DNA of 8,232 nucleotides from Sulfurovum sp. (GTDB taxonomy: Bacteria > Campylobacterota > Campylobacteria > Campylobacterales > Sulfurovaceae). The notes under the pieces are model-generated. The model worked only from the letters and a program-made list of their open reading frames with translations, did no database searches and was not told where the DNA came from. Shown here in pieces: positions 7,158 to 8,232 of this stretch. Position 1 is the first letter of the stretch. Each line of letters begins with the position of its first letter. The stretch covers positions 1 through 8,232 of the forward strand of contig DAOVZV010000037.1 in assembly GCA_030634925.1 (NCBI GenBank). Reading direction: 5' to 3'. Position numbers and translations under genes: made by a program.

Positions 7158-7607
7158 ATGACATCTCATGAAAGATCGGTTATTCTACAAGAGTTAAGTG
7201 ATGCTAAAGTTGCTCATATGCGTTGGGTCAAACGAGCAGACCATCTCATTTCAGATTTGCCTGTGGATAAAGAGTTTATTCCCTTAGAAGCAACAGCATG
7301 TGGCTTTGCCCAATGGCTTTACAATGCTGGTTCAACTCTAAGAACTAAAGAAAATCTAAAAGATTTAATTGAACAAATAGAGTTTCATCATGATAATTTA
7401 CATGATACCTATAGGTCAATTTACAAGATTTATTTTATAGTACCTGAACATCGCTCTTTGTTGCACAAGATTATGACATTTAATAGTCATGATGTATCAA
7501 ATGCTGAAAAAGAGTTAGCAAAAGAGCATTATGCAATGCTTAAAAAGTCTTCAGAGTATTTATTGGAACTTATTGATAAGTTTGATATTCAGATACGAAA
7601 GATGTAA
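7158..7607 (+). CDS. Stand-alone CZB (chemoreceptor zinc-binding) domain protein
   Basis: A soluble 149-residue helical protein with no signal peptide or membrane segment. It carries the CZB pattern: H20 in AKVAHMRW, C48 in ACGFAQWLY, and a helix-3 pair H78/H82 in HHDNLHDTY, giving the three-histidine, one-cysteine zinc site of the family. CZB domains bind zinc very tightly and in known proteins sense zinc or hypochlorous acid, usually attached to chemoreceptors (H. pylori TlpD) or to diguanylate cyclases (E. coli DgcZ). Here the domain has no output domain; the remaining C-terminal 65 residues are helical and charged (FNSHDVSNAEKELAKEH). It therefore probably acts in trans on a partner. The divergently transcribed GGDEF-EAL gene next door is the obvious candidate, which is my inference. 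The ATG start has AAGGA at 7146-7150. Confidence 0.85.
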   Translation: MTSHERSVILQELSDAKVAHMRWVKRADHLISDLPVDKEFIPLEATACGFAQWLYNAGSTLRTKENLKDLIEQIEFHHDNLHDTYRSIYKIYFIVPEHRSLLHKIMTFNSHDVSNAEKELAKEHYAMLKKSSEYLLELIDKFDIQIRKM

Positions 7608-7625
7608 ATTTTACAGTTTTTACAT

Positions 7626-7645
7626 TTTCTACAGCTCTGTAGAAA
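7626..7645. terminator. Perfect 9-bp dyad after the CZB gene, possible terminator
   Basis: TTTCTACAG (7626-7634) and CTGTAGAAA (7637-7645) pair perfectly around a CT centre, so in RNA this is an 8-bp stem with a four-base GCTC loop. It starts 19 bp after the CZB stop, where a terminator is expected. The sequence after it (TTGATACTTT) has no real T-run, so it may instead act by stabilising the mRNA end or as a protein-binding palindrome. Confidence 0.4.
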
Positions 7646-7718
7646 TTGATACTTTATCTATATATCATTTTTAAATGCTCAATATTTAATCATAAATGAT
7701 GTATAGTAATTAGTGATA

Positions 7719-7743
7719 ATTATAAAATTGTCTATTTTATAAT
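7719..7743. repeat. AT-only 10-bp inverted repeat upstream of amt
   Basis: ATTATAAAAT (7719-7728) and ATTTTATAAT (7734-7743) are perfect inverted copies around TGTCT. The centre is about 58 bp upstream of the predicted amt transcription start, a typical place for an activator or upstream operator. The rest of the 203-bp gap (7608-7810) holds only the dyad at 7626-7645 and the amt promoter. No small ORF or RNA gene is recognisable there. Confidence 0.35.
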
Positions 7744-7773
7744 CAATAATAGCTTTACCTATATCTATTCAAC

Positions 7774-7782
7774 TGTTATACT
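7774..7782 (+). promoter_or_regulatory. Candidate extended -10 promoter for amt
   Basis: TGTTATACT is an extended -10 element (TG plus TATACT). A start near 7789 gives a leader of about 22 nt with AGAAGGA at 7797-7803, 7 nt before the ATG at 7811. No sigma-54 type -24/-12 pair (GG...GC) is visible, so nitrogen control through sigma-54 is not supported by this region. Confidence 0.5.
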
Positions 7783-7810
7783 ATCCTAAATAGAATAGAA
7801 GGATTAATAA

Positions 7811-8230
7811 ATGGAAATGAATTATGTGATAGATACTTTCTTTATCATTTTTGCTATGACTCTGATTATCTTTATGGTACCTGGGTTTGCTATGCTTGAA
7901 GCTGGTTTGGTGCGTACCAAAAATGTTACTTCGGTACTTACTGTAAATGTGATGATATACGCTCTTGCGTCTATGTCGTTTTTGCTTGTGGGTTATGAGT
8001 ATGCTTTTGGTAGTTGGGACTCGCAAGATACTGTAAGCAAATGGGCATTTTTTATGTTTCAGATGGCATTTGTAGGTAAAGTAATCAATATTATGAGTGG
8101 TGGTGTAAGTGAACGCTCTAGGATATTGCCTTTGGCTATATTTACCAGAGCCAGCCGTTTGAGAATTAAAGGATATTCTCCATACATTCCCAAAGTTCTC
8201 GCCAGGGTATTTTCACATTTGTTAACATGA
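7811..8230 (+). CDS. amt: Ammonium transporter Amt, 5' fragment, coding interrupted near 8146
   Basis: The first 112 residues are the N-terminal part of an Amt/MEP ammonium channel, an inner-membrane trimer that imports ammonium. TM1 is about 6-25, followed by the hallmark PGFAMLEAGLVRTKN (24-38). TM2 is about 42-61, and TM3 carries FFMFQMAFVGK and ISGG-type MSGGVSER (95-102). After ILPLAIFT (residue 112, base 8146) the expected fourth transmembrane helix is replaced by 27 charged, unrelated residues (RASRLRIKG...) and a TGA at 8228-8230. A full Amt is about 400 residues, so this copy cannot make a functional channel as it stands. None of the three plus-strand frames resumes Amt-like sequence before the window ends, so a simple frameshift does not explain it. 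Insertion of a mobile element or an assembly junction is likely. The ATG start follows AGAAGGA (7797-7803). Confidence 0.8.
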   Translation: MEMNYVIDTFFIIFAMTLIIFMVPGFAMLEAGLVRTKNVTSVLTVNVMIYALASMSFLLVGYEYAFGSWDSQDTVSKWAFFMFQMAFVGKVINIMSGGVSERSRILPLAIFTRASRLRIKGYSPYIPKVLARVFSHLLT

Positions 8231-8232
8231 CC
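8147..8232. mobile_element. Non-Amt sequence, possible terminal end of an insertion element
   Basis: These last 86 bases break the amt reading frame and are richer in G+C (about 41% by hand count) than the surrounding DNA. The left edge reads CAGAGCCAGCCGTTTGAG, which could be a terminal inverted repeat, though I do not recognise the family and the other end is outside the window. GAGAAT (8161-8166) and ATTCTC (8175-8180) form a small hairpin. On the minus strand an open frame entering from the window edge ends with ...PWRELWECMENIL and a TAA at 8168-8166, about 20 bp from the junction. That is where a transposase C-terminus commonly ends, but it is too short to identify. A chimeric contig end would look the same. 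Confidence 0.35.

Noticed and set aside
7664..7700. ATCATTT...AAATGAT inverted repeat between the CZB gene and amt
   Set aside because: Seven AT-rich pairs over a 23-bp spacer are expected by chance in sequence this AT-rich.
7781..8026. An 81-codon minus-strand open frame opposite the start of amt
   Set aside because: Its His/Ser/Lys-rich product looks like an antisense reading of a membrane protein, and it overlaps the amt promoter and signature motifs.
8147..8232. Simple frameshift in amt as the cause of its early stop
   Set aside because: None of the three plus-strand frames after 8146 shows the hydrophobic, glycine- and tryptophan-containing sequence expected for the next Amt helices.

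Overview
The window looks like a chromosomal segment of a member of the Campylobacterota (formerly Epsilonproteobacteria), most plausibly a Sulfurimonas/Sulfurovum-like free-living relative. This rests on the low G+C, promoters that show a clear -10 box but no convincing -35 box, AAAGGA-type Shine-Dalgarno sites, and the style of the SpeA, CysE, CZB and Amt proteins. The assignment is inferred from sequence character; no database search was possible.

Left part, plus strand (1-4466). The 3' part of recQ (DNA helicase, cut by the window edge) is followed after 14 bp by speA (arginine decarboxylase, first step from arginine to polyamines). After another 24 bp comes a short cysE (serine O-acetyltransferase, first step of cysteine synthesis). 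The tight spacing suggests one transcription unit. Next is a 99-residue chorismate mutase / PchB-like protein with its own -10 box.

Middle, minus strand (4478-6992). A membrane-anchored GGDEF-EAL protein has a large periplasmic sensor. It has a broken GGDEF motif (GGAEF), an intact RxxD site and a complete EAL active site, so it is predicted to degrade rather than make cyclic di-GMP. It is followed by a 50-residue lipoprotein that may be read from a leaderless transcript.

Right part, plus strand (7158-8232). A stand-alone CZB (zinc-binding) domain protein is transcribed divergently from the GGDEF-EAL gene across a 165-bp intergenic region carrying three copies of a 7-bp repeat. The pairing suggests a zinc- or oxidant-responsive cyclic di-GMP module, which is a hypothesis. 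A 203-bp AT-rich intergenic stretch with two dyads leads to the 5' part of an ammonium transporter gene, amt. Amt similarity stops abruptly at about 8146, and the last 86 bp are foreign to Amt in all frames. This is either the end of an inserted mobile element or an assembly junction.

No rRNA, tRNA or CRISPR was seen, and no gap between genes exceeds 300 bp.
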